From Mediterranea massiliensis (GTDB taxonomy: Bacteria; Bacteroidota; Bacteroidia; Bacteroidales; Bacteroidaceae): a stretch of 64,000 bases of DNA. Position numbers and translations under genes: made by a program. The DNA lies in the NCBI GenBank assembly GCA_015060695.1, contig SUYA01000007.1, positions 62,001 through 126,000 of the forward strand, given 5' to 3'. Below the pieces are notes generated by a model, which saw only the letters and a program-made list of their open reading frames with translations, did no database searches and was not told the origin of the DNA. Positions 45,840 through 55,350 of the stretch are shown in pieces. The first letter of the stretch is position 1, and the number at the start of each line of letters is the position of its first letter.

Positions 45840-46258
45840 GCGAAGCAAGAATTGACAAATGGATGTGGGCAGTGCGCATATTCAAGACACGTACCATTGC
45901 TGCCGAGGCCTGTAAGAAAGGACGAGTAACCCTAAACGGTGCACAAGCCAAAGCAGCACGAATGGTAAAACCTGGTGATATAGTAGCTGTAAAAAAACCA
46001 CCAATCACCTATTCGTTCAAAGTACTTCAAACCATTGAAAAACGTGTAGGAGCAAAGTTGGTTGCCGAAATGATGGAAAACATCACTACCCCCGATCAAT
46101 ACGAATTGCTTGAAATGAGTCGCATCAGTGGTTTCGTTAATCGAGCCAAAGGAACCGGACGACCAACCAAGAAAGACCGACGAAGCCTGGAAGAGTTTAC
46201 CACGCCCGAATTTATGGACGACTTCGATTTCGACTTCGACTTTGATGACGAAGAATAA
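45836..46258 (+). CDS. S4-domain RNA-binding protein (HslR-like)
   Basis: 140 residues. An S4 domain fills the N-terminal half ([31 protein letters not shown]). HslR/Hsp15 of this type binds stalled 50S subunits with nascent chains, a job that fits the co-transcribed pth. The C-terminus is a very acidic Asp/Phe tail ([15 protein letters not shown]), which is unusual for an RNA-binding protein and may be regulatory. Confidence 0.9.
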   Translation: MSEARIDKWMWAVRIFKTRTIAAEACKKGRVTLNGAQAKAARMVKPGDIVAVKKPPITYSFKVLQTIEKRVGAKLVAEMMENITTPDQYELLEMSRISGFVNRAKGTGRPTKKDRRSLEEFTTPEFMDDFDFDFDFDDEE

Positions 46259-46305
46259 AAGAGATTAGCTATCAGTGATAAGTGGTTAGTGTAAAATGAA
46301 TGATT

Positions 46306-47289
46306 ATGGAAAAGAAGATTAAATGGGGATTCATTGGTTGTGGAGAAGCAACTAAATATAAAAGCGGCCCAGCATTCCAAAAAATTGAGAATTCGGAAGT
46401 CGTAGCCGTAATGAGCCGAAAATTGGAAAAGGCCAAAACATATGCCCAAGAAAGGGGCATCAGTCGTTGGTACGACGACGCCCAAGAATTAGTCGATGAC
46501 CCTGAAGTGAATGCTGTTTACATTGCTACACCTCCTTCATCACATGCCACATTTGCCATCATGGCCATGAAAGCCGGCAAACCGGTATATATTGAAAAAC
46601 CTATGGCTGTTACCTACGAAGAGTGTTGCCGAATCAACCGCATCTCGCAAGAAACAGGTATTCCTTGTTTTGTGGCCTATTATCGTCGCTACCTCCCCTA
46701 CTTCAAGAAAGTAAAATCATTGATTGATAACGGTGTCATAGGAAATGTCATCAATATACAAATTCGCTTTGCTCAACCTCCCCGCAATCTTGATCATAAT
46801 AAAAGCCAATTACCTTGGCGCGTGCAACCGGCCATTGCCGGAGGTGGTTATTTCTACGATTTGGCACCACATCAAATTGACCTCTTGCAAGAAATGTTCG
46901 GATTCATATTGGAAGCCAGTGGTTACAAAAGCAATCGTGGCGGATTATATCCGGCCGAAGACACCATCAGTGCCTGCTTCCAATTTGATAATGGCTTAGT
47001 AGGCAGTGGATCATGGTGCTTTGTAGCCGACGACTCGGCACGCACCGATCGCATAGAAATTATCGGCGACAAAGGTTCATTGAGTTTCTCTGTATTCACT
47101 TACGAACCCATTATCCTGCATACCGAACAAGGCATTGAAGAAATTATAGTAGAAAATCCTACCTATGTACAACAACCCCTAATACAAGCTGTGGTAGATC
47201 ATCTGTTAGGAAAAAGCATCTGCACCTGTGACGGAGAAAGCGCCACCTCAACCAATTGGGTAATGGACAAGATATTAGGAAAGATTTAA
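46306..47289 (+). CDS. Gfo/Idh/MocA-family oxidoreductase
   Basis: 327 residues. The N-terminal Rossmann motif is WGFIGCGEATKY, followed by IEKPMAVTYEE with the conserved Lys-Pro of this family and the C-terminal alpha/beta domain (GGGYFYDLAPHQIDLLQ, with a conserved His). These enzymes oxidise or reduce sugars or their derivatives with NAD(P). The substrate cannot be told. ATG at 46306 taken (46300 is an alternative). A strong terminator follows. Confidence 0.9.
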   Translation: MEKKIKWGFIGCGEATKYKSGPAFQKIENSEVVAVMSRKLEKAKTYAQERGISRWYDDAQELVDDPEVNAVYIATPPSSHATFAIMAMKAGKPVYIEKPMAVTYEECCRINRISQETGIPCFVAYYRRYLPYFKKVKSLIDNGVIGNVINIQIRFAQPPRNLDHNKSQLPWRVQPAIAGGGYFYDLAPHQIDLLQEMFGFILEASGYKSNRGGLYPAEDTISACFQFDNGLVGSGSWCFVADDSARTDRIEIIGDKGSLSFSVFTYEPIILHTEQGIEEIIVENPTYVQQPLIQAVVDHLLGKSICTCDGESATSTNWVMDKILGKI

Positions 47290-47292
47290 CAT

Positions 47293-47323
47293 AAAGCCGT
47301 TGTAAAAAACAACGGCTTTTTTA
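47293..47323 (+). terminator. Rho-independent terminator
   Basis: AAAGCCGTTGT (47293-47303) pairs with ACAACGGCTTT (47309-47319) with a 5-base loop and a T run. Ends the pth-S4-oxidoreductase region. Confidence 0.92.
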
Positions 47324-47427
47324 TCCTCTTTCATCAACTAAACATATCTATATCCACGAAGTTAATCCTTTTGACAATTAATTAACTGAAAATAGAATCA
47401 TTTTCTTTTTTTATCTACTGATTTATG

Positions 47428-47435
47428 TATATTTG
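47428..47435 (+). promoter_or_regulatory. -7 element of the tricorn-like protease gene
   Basis: TATATTTG, 47 bases before the ATG at 47483. No good -33 TTTG 19-20 bp upstream. Confidence 0.45.
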
Positions 47436-47482
47436 CAAGGTCATTATGCACAAAATAATCTTAATCAATATACTCAATCAAT

Positions 47483-50400
47483 ATGAAAAAAGAATTATTA
47501 TCCTTACTATTTGCAGGAGCAATAGCACACATTTCTCAAGCAGACGAAAGTCGCCTGCTTCGTTTTCCGACAACCGATGGAACAAATGTGGTTTTTACCT
47601 ATGCAGGTGACCTTTACAAAGCACCTTTGATAGGAGGTGAAGCTCAACGACTGACGTCGCACGTCGGAGTAGAAATGTTTGCACGTTATTCACCCGATGG
47701 TTCGACCATTGCTTTCACCGGGCAGTATGACGGAAACACAGAGGTGTTTCTCATTCCGGAGACAGGAGGAGAACCCGAACGGTTGACCTATACAGCAACA
47801 AACAATCGCGACGATTTGGGCGACAGAATGGGACCTAATAATATCGTCATGACATGGACACGCAACGGCAAACAGATTATCTACCGCAATCGCATCAGTG
47901 ATGGCTTTAGCGGAAAATTATGGAAAGTTGCATCAGAGGGTGGAATGCCGGAACAACTTCCCCTACCGGAAGGTGGTTTCTGTTCCTATTCACCCGACGG
48001 AAAAAAACTGGCTTACAATCGGGTGATGCGCGAATTCCGTACTTGGAAATATTATAAAGGTGGTATGGCTGATGATGTATGGATTTACGACCCGGAAGCA
48101 AAAAAAGTAGAGAACATCACCAATAACGTGTCGCAAGATATATTCCCGATGTGGATTGGCGAAGAAATATTCTTCATCAGCGACCGCGACATGGTAATGA
48201 ACCTTTTTGTATATAACACCCAAACCCGTCAAACCGAGAAAGTTACCAACTATACCGACTATGACATCAAGTTTCCCAGTACTGACGGCAAAATAATTGT
48301 CTTTGAGAAGGGTGGTTATCTGTTTAAATTCGACCCTCGCACCCGTAAAGCTGAAAAAATCACAATACACATCGGGGCTGAAAACAATTATGCCCGCAAG
48401 GAGATGAAGAATGTAGGAAACAGAGCCTCTTCGGCAAGTCTTTCGCCCGATGGAAAGCGAGTAGCCATCACTGCCCGCGGAGAAGTATTCAACGTTCCTA
48501 CAGGAAAGGGCGTTACACGCAACATAACCCGCACCTCCGGTGCCAACGAACGAGGTGCGACATGGAGTCCGGATGGTAAGTGGATTGCATACATCAGCGA
48601 CCGTACTGGTGAATGTGAAATATGGCTGCAGGGAGAAGAGGGTGAGCCTCAACAACTCACAAAGAACAACGACACTTATATCCGCCAACTCATGTGGCGT
48701 CCTGATAGCAAGAAGTTGCTTTATACCGACCGCAAAAATCAGATAGTCGAAGTAGATATTGTCACTCAAAGTAAGGAGACATTGATGCAGAATCCGGGCG
48801 GCGAATTTTATGGTGTGAACTACTCACCCGATAGTAAATGGCTCACATATACAAAAAATGCGGCAAATGAAATGAGCGTGGTATATGTCTATAATCTCGC
48901 CTCCCAAAAAGAGTATCCAGTAACAGAAAAGTGGTACAACTCTTCATCACCCGTTTTCAGTGAAGATGGTAAATATTTGATTTTCACATCGGCACGCGAC
49001 TTCAATCCTACATACGGACAGTTGGAGTGGAATCACACCTATAATCGCATGAACGGCATTTACATGGCTATGCTTTCTAAAGAAACTCCTTCGCCCCTAT
49101 TGCCCACAGACGGCACATCCGACGTGAAGCGCGAAGAGAAAAAGGGAGAGTCTGTACCTGTAGAGGTAAAGATTGATGCAGAAAATCTTCCTGCACGCCT
49201 CATTAAGTTGCCCTTGCCGGCCGGCTCATACCGCAACTTCTATTCTGACGGCAAGAAGGTTTACTATTCATCAATGGGTGACACCAAAGCCTTCGACTTT
49301 AAGACTCAGAAAGAGGAAACCGTGGCCGATGGTGCATCGTTCTCGCATACAATGGGTAGCAAGAAAGCTTTGTTTGTAAAACGGGGACAAATGTTTGTCT
49401 GCGACTTTCCCACAAGCAAAGCTAATATGAAAGAAGCCATAAACACGAAAAACATGATTGCCCAAGTTGATTATATGCAAGAGTGGGCACAAATCTTTGA
49501 TGAAGTATGGCGTGCTTTCCGTGATGGATTCTACTTAGAAAACATGCACGGCTTGGATTGGAAAGCTATCAAGAAAAAATATGAGGTATTGTTACCTTAT
49601 GCCAAAACACGACTTGACTTAAATTACATCATTGGTGAAATGATATCAGAAGTAGGTTGTGGCCACGCTTATATTAATCCGGGCGAAATGCCACAACCCG
49701 AACGCATTCCGATGGGATTGTTAGGTGCCGAATTGAAGAAAGAGAAGAACGGTTTCTACCGCATCGAAAAGATTCTGCCTGGCGGTGTATATAGCCAAAC
49801 ACTCCGTTCACCACTTACTGAACCTGGCTTGGATGTAAAAGAAGGCGATTACATTGTTGCCATCGACGGTGTACCAACTACTACGGTCAAGAACATCTAC
49901 GAACTATTAGTAGGTAAAGCTAACGTTTTGACCGAACTCTCCATCAATAGCACCGCATCGACTAATGGAGCACGCAAGATTGTTATCAGCCCTATTGAAA
50001 ATGAATATCCTCTATACCATTATAATTGGGTACAAGAAAACATCCGTAAAGTTGAAAAAGCAACAAACGGTCGTGTCGGTTACATTTATATTCCCGACAT
50101 GGGTCCTGAAGGTTTGAATGAATTTGCACGCTATTTCTATCCACAATTAGATAAAGAAGCGTTGATTATTGACGACCGAGCAAATGGAGGCGGTAACGTT
50201 TCACCAATGATTATAGAACGTTTGCTTCGTCAGGCATATCGTATGACGATGTATCGTGGCCGTAATACCAATGGCACCATTCCCGATGCTACACACCACG
50301 GTCCGAAAGTATTATTGGTAAACAAGTATTCGGCTTCAGATGGCGACCTATTCCCTTGGAGTTTTAAGGCTAATAATCTGGGAACTGTTATCGGTACCCG

Positions 50401-50686
50401 TACATGGGGTGGTATTGTAGGAATCAGCGGTTCACTTCCCTATATAGACGGTACCGATGTTCGCGTTCCATTCTTCACCAACTATGATGCCAAAACAGGT
50501 GAGTGGATTGTAGAAAATCATGGCGTTGACCCGGACATATTGCTTGATAATGACCCCATAAAAGAATATCTGGGCGAAGATGAGCAGCTAAATAAAGCCA
50601 TTGAAACAGCTTTGGAACAACTTAAAGAACGTAAACCTCTACCCAAAACTCCGAAAGCACGTACGATGAAAGATTTAGGTTGGTAG
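47483..50686 (+). CDS. Tricorn-like S41 protease, exported
   Basis: 1067 residues with a signal peptide (LLSLLFAGAIAHISQA). Residues about 25-560 form beta-propeller repeats of PD40/WD40 type (FARYSPDGSTIAFTGQYDG, SLSPDGKRVAITARGE, TWSPDGKWIAYISDRTGE). A PDZ-like domain (EGDYIVAIDGVPTTTV) is at about 760-850 and the S41 peptidase core at about 865-1035, with RANGGGNVSP and the nucleophile motif SASDGD (950-955) followed by TRTWGG. This order is that of tricorn protease homologs that degrade peptides. Periplasmic or surface peptide degradation is likely. Confidence 0.92.
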   Translation: MKKELLSLLFAGAIAHISQADESRLLRFPTTDGTNVVFTYAGDLYKAPLIGGEAQRLTSHVGVEMFARYSPDGSTIAFTGQYDGNTEVFLIPETGGEPERLTYTATNNRDDLGDRMGPNNIVMTWTRNGKQIIYRNRISDGFSGKLWKVASEGGMPEQLPLPEGGFCSYSPDGKKLAYNRVMREFRTWKYYKGGMADDVWIYDPEAKKVENITNNVSQDIFPMWIGEEIFFISDRDMVMNLFVYNTQTRQTEKVTNYTDYDIKFPSTDGKIIVFEKGGYLFKFDPRTRKAEKITIHIGAENNYARKEMKNVGNRASSASLSPDGKRVAITARGEVFNVPTGKGVTRNITRTSGANERGATWSPDGKWIAYISDRTGECEIWLQGEEGEPQQLTKNNDTYIRQLMWRPDSKKLLYTDRKNQIVEVDIVTQSKETLMQNPGGEFYGVNYSPDSKWLTYTKNAANEMSVVYVYNLASQKEYPVTEKWYNSSSPVFSEDGKYLIFTSARDFNPTYGQLEWNHTYNRMNGIYMAMLSKETPSPLLPTDGTSDVKREEKKGESVPVEVKIDAENLPARLIKLPLPAGSYRNFYSDGKKVYYSSMGDTKAFDFKTQKEETVADGASFSHTMGSKKALFVKRGQMFVCDFPTSKANMKEAINTKNMIAQVDYMQEWAQIFDEVWRAFRDGFYLENMHGLDWKAIKKKYEVLLPYAKTRLDLNYIIGEMISEVGCGHAYINPGEMPQPERIPMGLLGAELKKEKNGFYRIEKILPGGVYSQTLRSPLTEPGLDVKEGDYIVAIDGVPTTTVKNIYELLVGKANVLTELSINSTASTNGARKIVISPIENEYPLYHYNWVQENIRKVEKATNGRVGYIYIPDMGPEGLNEFARYFYPQLDKEALIIDDRANGGGNVSPMIIERLLRQAYRMTMYRGRNTNGTIPDATHHGPKVLLVNKYSASDGDLFPWSFKANNLGTVIGTRTWGGIVGISGSLPYIDGTDVRVPFFTNYDAKTGEWIVENHGVDPDILLDNDPIKEYLGEDEQLNKAIETALEQLKERKPLPKTPKARTMKDLGW

Positions 50687-50710
50687 TATTTGTTTAAAAC
50701 ATCCATATAT

Positions 50711-50803
50711 TAAGTTGTTCAACTACCTATAGGTAGTTAGTCGATTACCTATAGGTAGTTGGCTCACTACTTATAGGTAGTTGCTCTTCTACCTATAGGT
50801 AAA
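50711..50803 (+). repeat. Dispersed palindrome array, copy 3
   Basis: Cores start at 50725, 50747, 50769 and 50791 (22-bp period); the third is ACTTATAGGT, the rest ACCTATAGGT. Spacers are identical to those of copy 1 read on the minus strand. It begins about 25 bp after the stop of the tricorn-like gene, just as copy 2 does after its upstream gene. Confidence 0.9.
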
Positions 50804-50863
50804 TCTTATAGATGAAATAATGCTTTTTTTATGACCAATTGCCATAAAATGAATTCTTCTTGC

Positions 50864-50871
50864 TACCTTTG
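50864..50871 (+). promoter_or_regulatory. -7 element of the antiporter gene
   Basis: TACCTTTG, 21 bases before the ATG at 50893; TTG at 50839-50841 is 22 bp upstream. It lies between the repeat and the gene, showing that the open frame start at 50860 is not used. Confidence 0.55.
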
Positions 50872-50892
50872 TCGACCAAATACATATTAACA

Positions 50893-52317
50893 ATGAATAG
50901 TAGTAAGAAAAATCCGTCGCCACTGATGGCGTTTCTTCCAATAGCCTTCTTGATAGGAATACTGATAATCACTATATCCACATTTGGTAGCGATGCATTA
51001 GGAGGAGCCAGCCAGATAGCCTTGCTGACTACCACCGCAGTATGTGTACTGATGGGAATGAGTCTGTATGGCCGCAGTTGGAAAGAGTATGAAGAGGCTA
51101 TTACCGAACGCATCGGTAGCATTGGCACTGCCATCATTATTTTATTGATTATCGGTTCATTGAGTGGAGCTTGGATGGTTAGTGGAGTAGTTCCTACCTT
51201 GATTTATTATGGTATGAAGATTATTCAACCGGAGATTTTCCTGACAGCAAGTTGTTTTATCTGTGCCTTAGTATCGGTAATGACCGGCAGTTCGTGGACA
51301 ACGATAGCGACCATTGGTATTGCCTTAATGGGTATTGGAAAAGCACAAGGGTTTCACGAAGGATGGATTGCCGGTGCCATCATTTCAGGTGCTTACTTTG
51401 GCGATAAAGTGTCTCCTTTGTCTGACACCACTGTATTGGCTGCCTCGACTACCGGCACCCCACTATTTACTCATATCCGATACTTAATGATAACCACTAT
51501 TCCGTCGATGGTTATAGCGCTGACAATCTTTACTATTGCCGGATTGGCACACAACATAGAACAAACTTCGCATATTGCCGAAATGAATGTTGCGTTGCAA
51601 AGCCGTTTTCACATTACTCCTTGGTTATTGGCTGTCCCCTTATTAACAGGTATTATGATAGCCCGCAAAGTACCTTCTATTATCACGCTGTTTCTATCAG
51701 CTTTACTGGCTGGAATTTTTGCTCTATTCTTCCAACCAGAATTGTTGTGCGAGATTGCCGGAGAAAATGACCTATTCAAGGGAGTGATGATGAGCCTATA
51801 TGGTAGCACCTCTCTACAAACCGACAATGAAATTCTGACGGAACTGGTAAGCACACGTGGCATGGCAGGAATGTTAGATACAGTATGGCTCATCATGTGT
51901 GCCATGTGCTTTGGTGGTGCCATGCAGGCAGGAGGAATGTTGGAGAGTATTACCGGAATGTTTATCCGTTTTATGCGCAACCGTGTCAGTATGGTAGCTT
52001 CGACAGTAGGTTCTGGATTATTTCTTAATGTATCTACCGCCGATCAATATCTCAGTATTATCTTGACAGGAAGTATGTTTAAGGATGTTTATGATAAAGA
52101 AGGATATGAAAGCCGACTATTAGGACGCACTATTGAAGATGCCGTTACTGTTACCTCTCCTTTAATTCCTTGGAACAGTTGCGGCATGACGCAGGCTACC
52201 ATCCTCAGCGTTCCTACGTTGACCTATTTACCCTATTGTTTCTTCAATCTGCTCAGCCCACTAATGAGTATTATAATTGCCGCCATAGGTTACAAGATTC
52301 GTAGAGTGAAAAAATAA
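50893..52317 (+). CDS. NhaC-family Na+/H+ antiporter
   Basis: 474 residues with about eleven membrane helices. The NhaC signature is seen in AIISGAYFGDKVSPLSDTTVLA and in ITSPLIPWNSCGMTQ-type block VTVTSPLIPWNSCGM near the C-terminus. It exchanges sodium (or an organic anion, as in malate/lactate relatives) for protons in the inner membrane. ATG at 50893 chosen, since the earlier start is in the promoter. Confidence 0.9.
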   Translation: MNSSKKNPSPLMAFLPIAFLIGILIITISTFGSDALGGASQIALLTTTAVCVLMGMSLYGRSWKEYEEAITERIGSIGTAIIILLIIGSLSGAWMVSGVVPTLIYYGMKIIQPEIFLTASCFICALVSVMTGSSWTTIATIGIALMGIGKAQGFHEGWIAGAIISGAYFGDKVSPLSDTTVLAASTTGTPLFTHIRYLMITTIPSMVIALTIFTIAGLAHNIEQTSHIAEMNVALQSRFHITPWLLAVPLLTGIMIARKVPSIITLFLSALLAGIFALFFQPELLCEIAGENDLFKGVMMSLYGSTSLQTDNEILTELVSTRGMAGMLDTVWLIMCAMCFGGAMQAGGMLESITGMFIRFMRNRVSMVASTVGSGLFLNVSTADQYLSIILTGSMFKDVYDKEGYESRLLGRTIEDAVTVTSPLIPWNSCGMTQATILSVPTLTYLPYCFFNLLSPLMSIIIAAIGYKIRRVKK

Positions 52318-52338
52318 CTAAGTTTCCTTTTTGTGAAC

Positions 52339-52399
52339 TTTTTCAGTTTAGGAATGTTCTTATCGATACAAAAGCGATATATTAACCTAAACTGAAAAA
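52339..52399 (+). promoter_or_regulatory. Long hairpin covering the ribosome-binding region of the DUF4251 gene
   Basis: TTTTTCAGTTTAGG (52339-52352) pairs with CCTAAACTGAAAAA (52386-52399), with an inner stem TATCG/CGATA (52361-52365, 52375-52379). The 3' arm ends five bases before the ATG at 52405. It may terminate the antiporter transcript or, if read through, mask translation start. Confidence 0.55.
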
Positions 52400-52404
52400 A
52401 AATT

Positions 52405-52974
52405 ATGAAAAGATTATTGACTTTAGCAGCTATTGTATTGGCGACTGCTGTTGGCAATGCCGCCTTTGCCCAAGAAACCAGAAAAGAACGTCGTGATGCC
52501 GAACGAGCACGGCTGAAAGCCGAAGAGGCTCAAGAAGACCAACAAGCCTATCAGTTGGCTGTAGCAGCCATCAATGCCAAACAGTTTGTTGTAGAAGCCG
52601 ACCAATTGTACCTACGTAACGGAAACACCGTATTTGTGAACGAAGTAACCAATTTCTTAATGGTAAACGAAGATCGTGGTACGGTACAAGTAGCCTTCAA
52701 CAATGCCATTGCCGGCCCTAACGGTATTGGCGGTGTAACAGTAGATGGCACTATATCGGGCATGCAAGTAAATACAGATAAACGTGGAAACATTCATGCC
52801 AGTTTCAACATTCAAGGCATCGGCATTTCGGCACAGATATTCTTTACGTTAGTCAATGGTGACAATAATGCCACTGTTACCATCAGTCCTAATTTCAATT
52901 CTAACACTTTAGTTATGAGCGGTTCGTTAGTTCCACTCGAAGAATCGAATGTCTATAAAGGACAATCGTTCTAA
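52405..52974 (+). CDS. DUF4251 exported protein
   Basis: 189 residues with a signal peptide (LTLAAIVLATAVGNAAFA). A charged helix (RKERRDAERARLKAEEAQ) precedes a beta-rich DUF4251 domain (QFVVEADQLYLRNGNTVFV, GGVTVDGTISG, ISAQIFFTLVNGDNNATVTI). The family is widespread in Bacteroidetes with no known function; a periplasmic or outer-membrane location is expected. Confidence 0.88.
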   Translation: MKRLLTLAAIVLATAVGNAAFAQETRKERRDAERARLKAEEAQEDQQAYQLAVAAINAKQFVVEADQLYLRNGNTVFVNEVTNFLMVNEDRGTVQVAFNNAIAGPNGIGGVTVDGTISGMQVNTDKRGNIHASFNIQGIGISAQIFFTLVNGDNNATVTISPNFNSNTLVMSGSLVPLEESNVYKGQSF

Positions 52975-53012
52975 AACAAGCTCTAATTTTTCGGCTCACC
53001 TAAATCTAAAAT

Positions 53013-53051
53013 AATTTAGGTATAAATTGCTAATGAATTTATGCCTAAATT
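53013..53051 (+). terminator. Hairpin after the DUF4251 gene, likely terminator
   Basis: AATTTAGGTATAAATT (53013-53028) pairs with AATTTATGCCTAAATT (53036-53051) with one G-T pair and a 7-base loop. No long T run follows. Confidence 0.6.
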
Positions 53052-53106
53052 AAAATGAATTCTTTAAAAGCTGAAAAACTTAAATAAAATAACTACTTTT
53101 GCCCCC

Positions 53107-54492
53107 ATGAAAGCAAGATATATCATATTACTTTTATTGGGGGCAATTATTTTGCCGGCATGCTTGTCCGCATGTGGCGAAGACCGTTGGGCACATTATG
53201 CCGAAGAGACAAAAACCGACCGCTGGATATACGACACCATGCAGGTGCATTATTATTGGGAAGAGGCTATTACCGATTTTGATGAAACCAATTTCTTTAT
53301 TGAACCATTCAAGTTTTTTGATGGACTGTTGTCCAACGAAGATGGCAAAAACGGACAACACTACTCTACCATCGACAGCCTCATCATTTCTCCATCGAAC
53401 AGAAGTATTTCTTATACAAACGATAGTTACGGATTTGAATTTGCATTGACACAGGTCAGTGGAAGCAATTACGCTGCCTTGATACTATATGTGTTACCCA
53501 ATAGCCCTGCAGCTGATGCCGGATTGAAACGAGGAGACTGGATTACAGCCATAAATGAAGAAAACATCAACAAGAATAATTACACCTTATTATATAAAGG
53601 TACGTCAGCCCAATTTACCCTTGCCCAATATAACTCAGAAGAAAAATTACTGACCAACTTGAAGCAAACAGAGATAGCTGCCTCGCGAAGCGTGGACGAT
53701 AATCCGGTGTATTACACCAACTGTTATCAGGTAGGCAATAAAAAAGTAGGTTACTTGGTGTACAACCACTTCACCCCAGGCCCTACTGAAAGTGCTGACA
53801 CATACGACAACGAACTACGACAACTATCCCGCTACTTCGCCGAACAGCAAGTAGAAGAATTTATATTAGATTTACGCTACAACAACGGTGGTCAGTTGAG
53901 TTGTGCCCAACTGATGTGTTGCATCTTAGCTCCGCAATCGGCTTTAGGGCAAACATTAGGATATTTAGAATATAATACTCGCCGCAATCCACAAGAAGTA
54001 GCACTGAGTTTTGACCCCAACATACTGCAAGATGGAGCCAATCTGAACTTGTCACGTCTATACGTATTGACCAGCGCAGCCACTGCTTCAGCTTCAGAAA
54101 TGATTATCAACAGCCTGCGTCCTTATATGGAAGTGGTAGTTATTGGCGACGATACCGAAGGAAAAAATGTTGGTTCCATAACCTTCAGCAACGAGGAATT
54201 ACAACTCCGCATGCGCCCCATTGTCTGCAAAATATACAATGCCCTGCATGAATCTGAATATAAAGAGGGATTCAAACCCCTCATTTATGCGAGAGAAGGC
54301 ATTGCTACCATTGACAATTTCTTACCTTTCGGAGATTCTAATGAATTACTTTTAAGCAATGCACTCGGCTTGATTAATGGTCAATTGGAAGGCGATAATG
54401 AAAATATAGAAACTACACGTGTATCAGGAAATAGCTTCATAAAGAGTTCGATAACACGACGTGCCACAAGTGCTGTTATCCTAAATCAATAA
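53107..54492 (+). CDS. S41-family peptidase lipoprotein (PDZ-containing)
   Basis: 461 residues. Signal peptide with two lipobox-like sites (LPAC, Cys19; LSAC, Cys23). A PDZ domain (NSPAADAGLKRGDWITAIN, about 130-150) precedes the S41 core with EEFILDLRYNNGGQLS and the nucleophile motif SAATASASEMI. Such C-terminal processing protease relatives cut other exported proteins. A TACTTTTG box ends only five bases before the ATG. The next gene starts 12 bp downstream. Confidence 0.9.
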   Translation: MKARYIILLLLGAIILPACLSACGEDRWAHYAEETKTDRWIYDTMQVHYYWEEAITDFDETNFFIEPFKFFDGLLSNEDGKNGQHYSTIDSLIISPSNRSISYTNDSYGFEFALTQVSGSNYAALILYVLPNSPAADAGLKRGDWITAINEENINKNNYTLLYKGTSAQFTLAQYNSEEKLLTNLKQTEIAASRSVDDNPVYYTNCYQVGNKKVGYLVYNHFTPGPTESADTYDNELRQLSRYFAEQQVEEFILDLRYNNGGQLSCAQLMCCILAPQSALGQTLGYLEYNTRRNPQEVALSFDPNILQDGANLNLSRLYVLTSAATASASEMIINSLRPYMEVVVIGDDTEGKNVGSITFSNEELQLRMRPIVCKIYNALHESEYKEGFKPLIYAREGIATIDNFLPFGDSNELLLSNALGLINGQLEGDNENIETTRVSGNSFIKSSITRRATSAVILNQ

Positions 54493-54504
54493 AAGCCACA
54501 CTTC

Positions 54505-55350
54505 ATGAAAAGAATACTATTTCCTCTATTATTGCTATGCATGGGATGCAGTAATGACAATCTACCCATAGAAGAGGAAAAAGCACTACACCGTCCGCCC
54601 ATACCATACAATCGTCTAATAGTAACTGAAAGCCGACAGACTGATGCTCCAGCCGTTATTACAACCGATACCTATACTTGCCAAGACGGGTACTTAACTG
54701 ACTACAAAGGCGAACAAACATACACCACTTACGACTACAATTTAACCTATACAGCCAAAGCTATCTACAGTGAAAATACAGTAACTATCAGCGACAGCAA
54801 TAACAACCGTTGGGAATATCAATTAGACGAAACCGGCTATGCACAATCAGCCCTCTACGAAGGAGCTAACGGTCAAAGACGTCATTACCTATTTGCCTAC
54901 ACCGACACTATCGGCAAACGACTACTGACCAATATCAACGAAACCATCGAAAACGAAATGAACTCTTTCAGCCATATTCACATTGAATACAAGAAAAATA
55001 ATCAGCTGAATATACATCAAGAAATCAACGGATTCGGATTGGACTTCACAGCGCATACCTCAAAAGACGACACAATAACAGACACTGAAGCACTTCTCAC
55101 CTGCCCCTTCTTGAGCGAATTATATCCATTGAGCCAACACCTATTTGCTCTGAGAAGTGGCATCATAGGCGATGTTTATCCCTTATACATTCATCAAGTT
55201 ATACCAACTGATAATAATAAAAGCCAAGAAAGTGTAACATACAAATATACCCTCGACAATGAGGGTATATTAAACAATTGCCACATTGTGACAAAGAGTT
55301 TCGGTGAAACATTTAGTCGTAATATCAGCTATTATTTCAGCGGTACATGA
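54505..55350 (+). CDS. Lipoprotein, beta-rich, possibly DUF4595-like
   Basis: 281 residues with lipobox MGCSND (Cys13). The mature part is a series of short beta strands with many Thr and Tyr (YTCQDGYLTDYKGEQTYTTY, KYTLDNEGILNNCHIV), the look of DUF4595-type lipoproteins, but this family assignment is tentative. It is 12 bp after an S41 protease gene and may be a partner or substrate. Its 3' end overlaps pepD by 19 bp in convergent orientation. Confidence 0.65.
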   Translation: MKRILFPLLLLCMGCSNDNLPIEEEKALHRPPIPYNRLIVTESRQTDAPAVITTDTYTCQDGYLTDYKGEQTYTTYDYNLTYTAKAIYSENTVTISDSNNNRWEYQLDETGYAQSALYEGANGQRRHYLFAYTDTIGKRLLTNINETIENEMNSFSHIHIEYKKNNQLNIHQEINGFGLDFTAHTSKDDTITDTEALLTCPFLSELYPLSQHLFALRSGIIGDVYPLYIHQVIPTDNNKSQESVTYKYTLDNEGILNNCHIVTKSFGETFSRNISYYFSGT

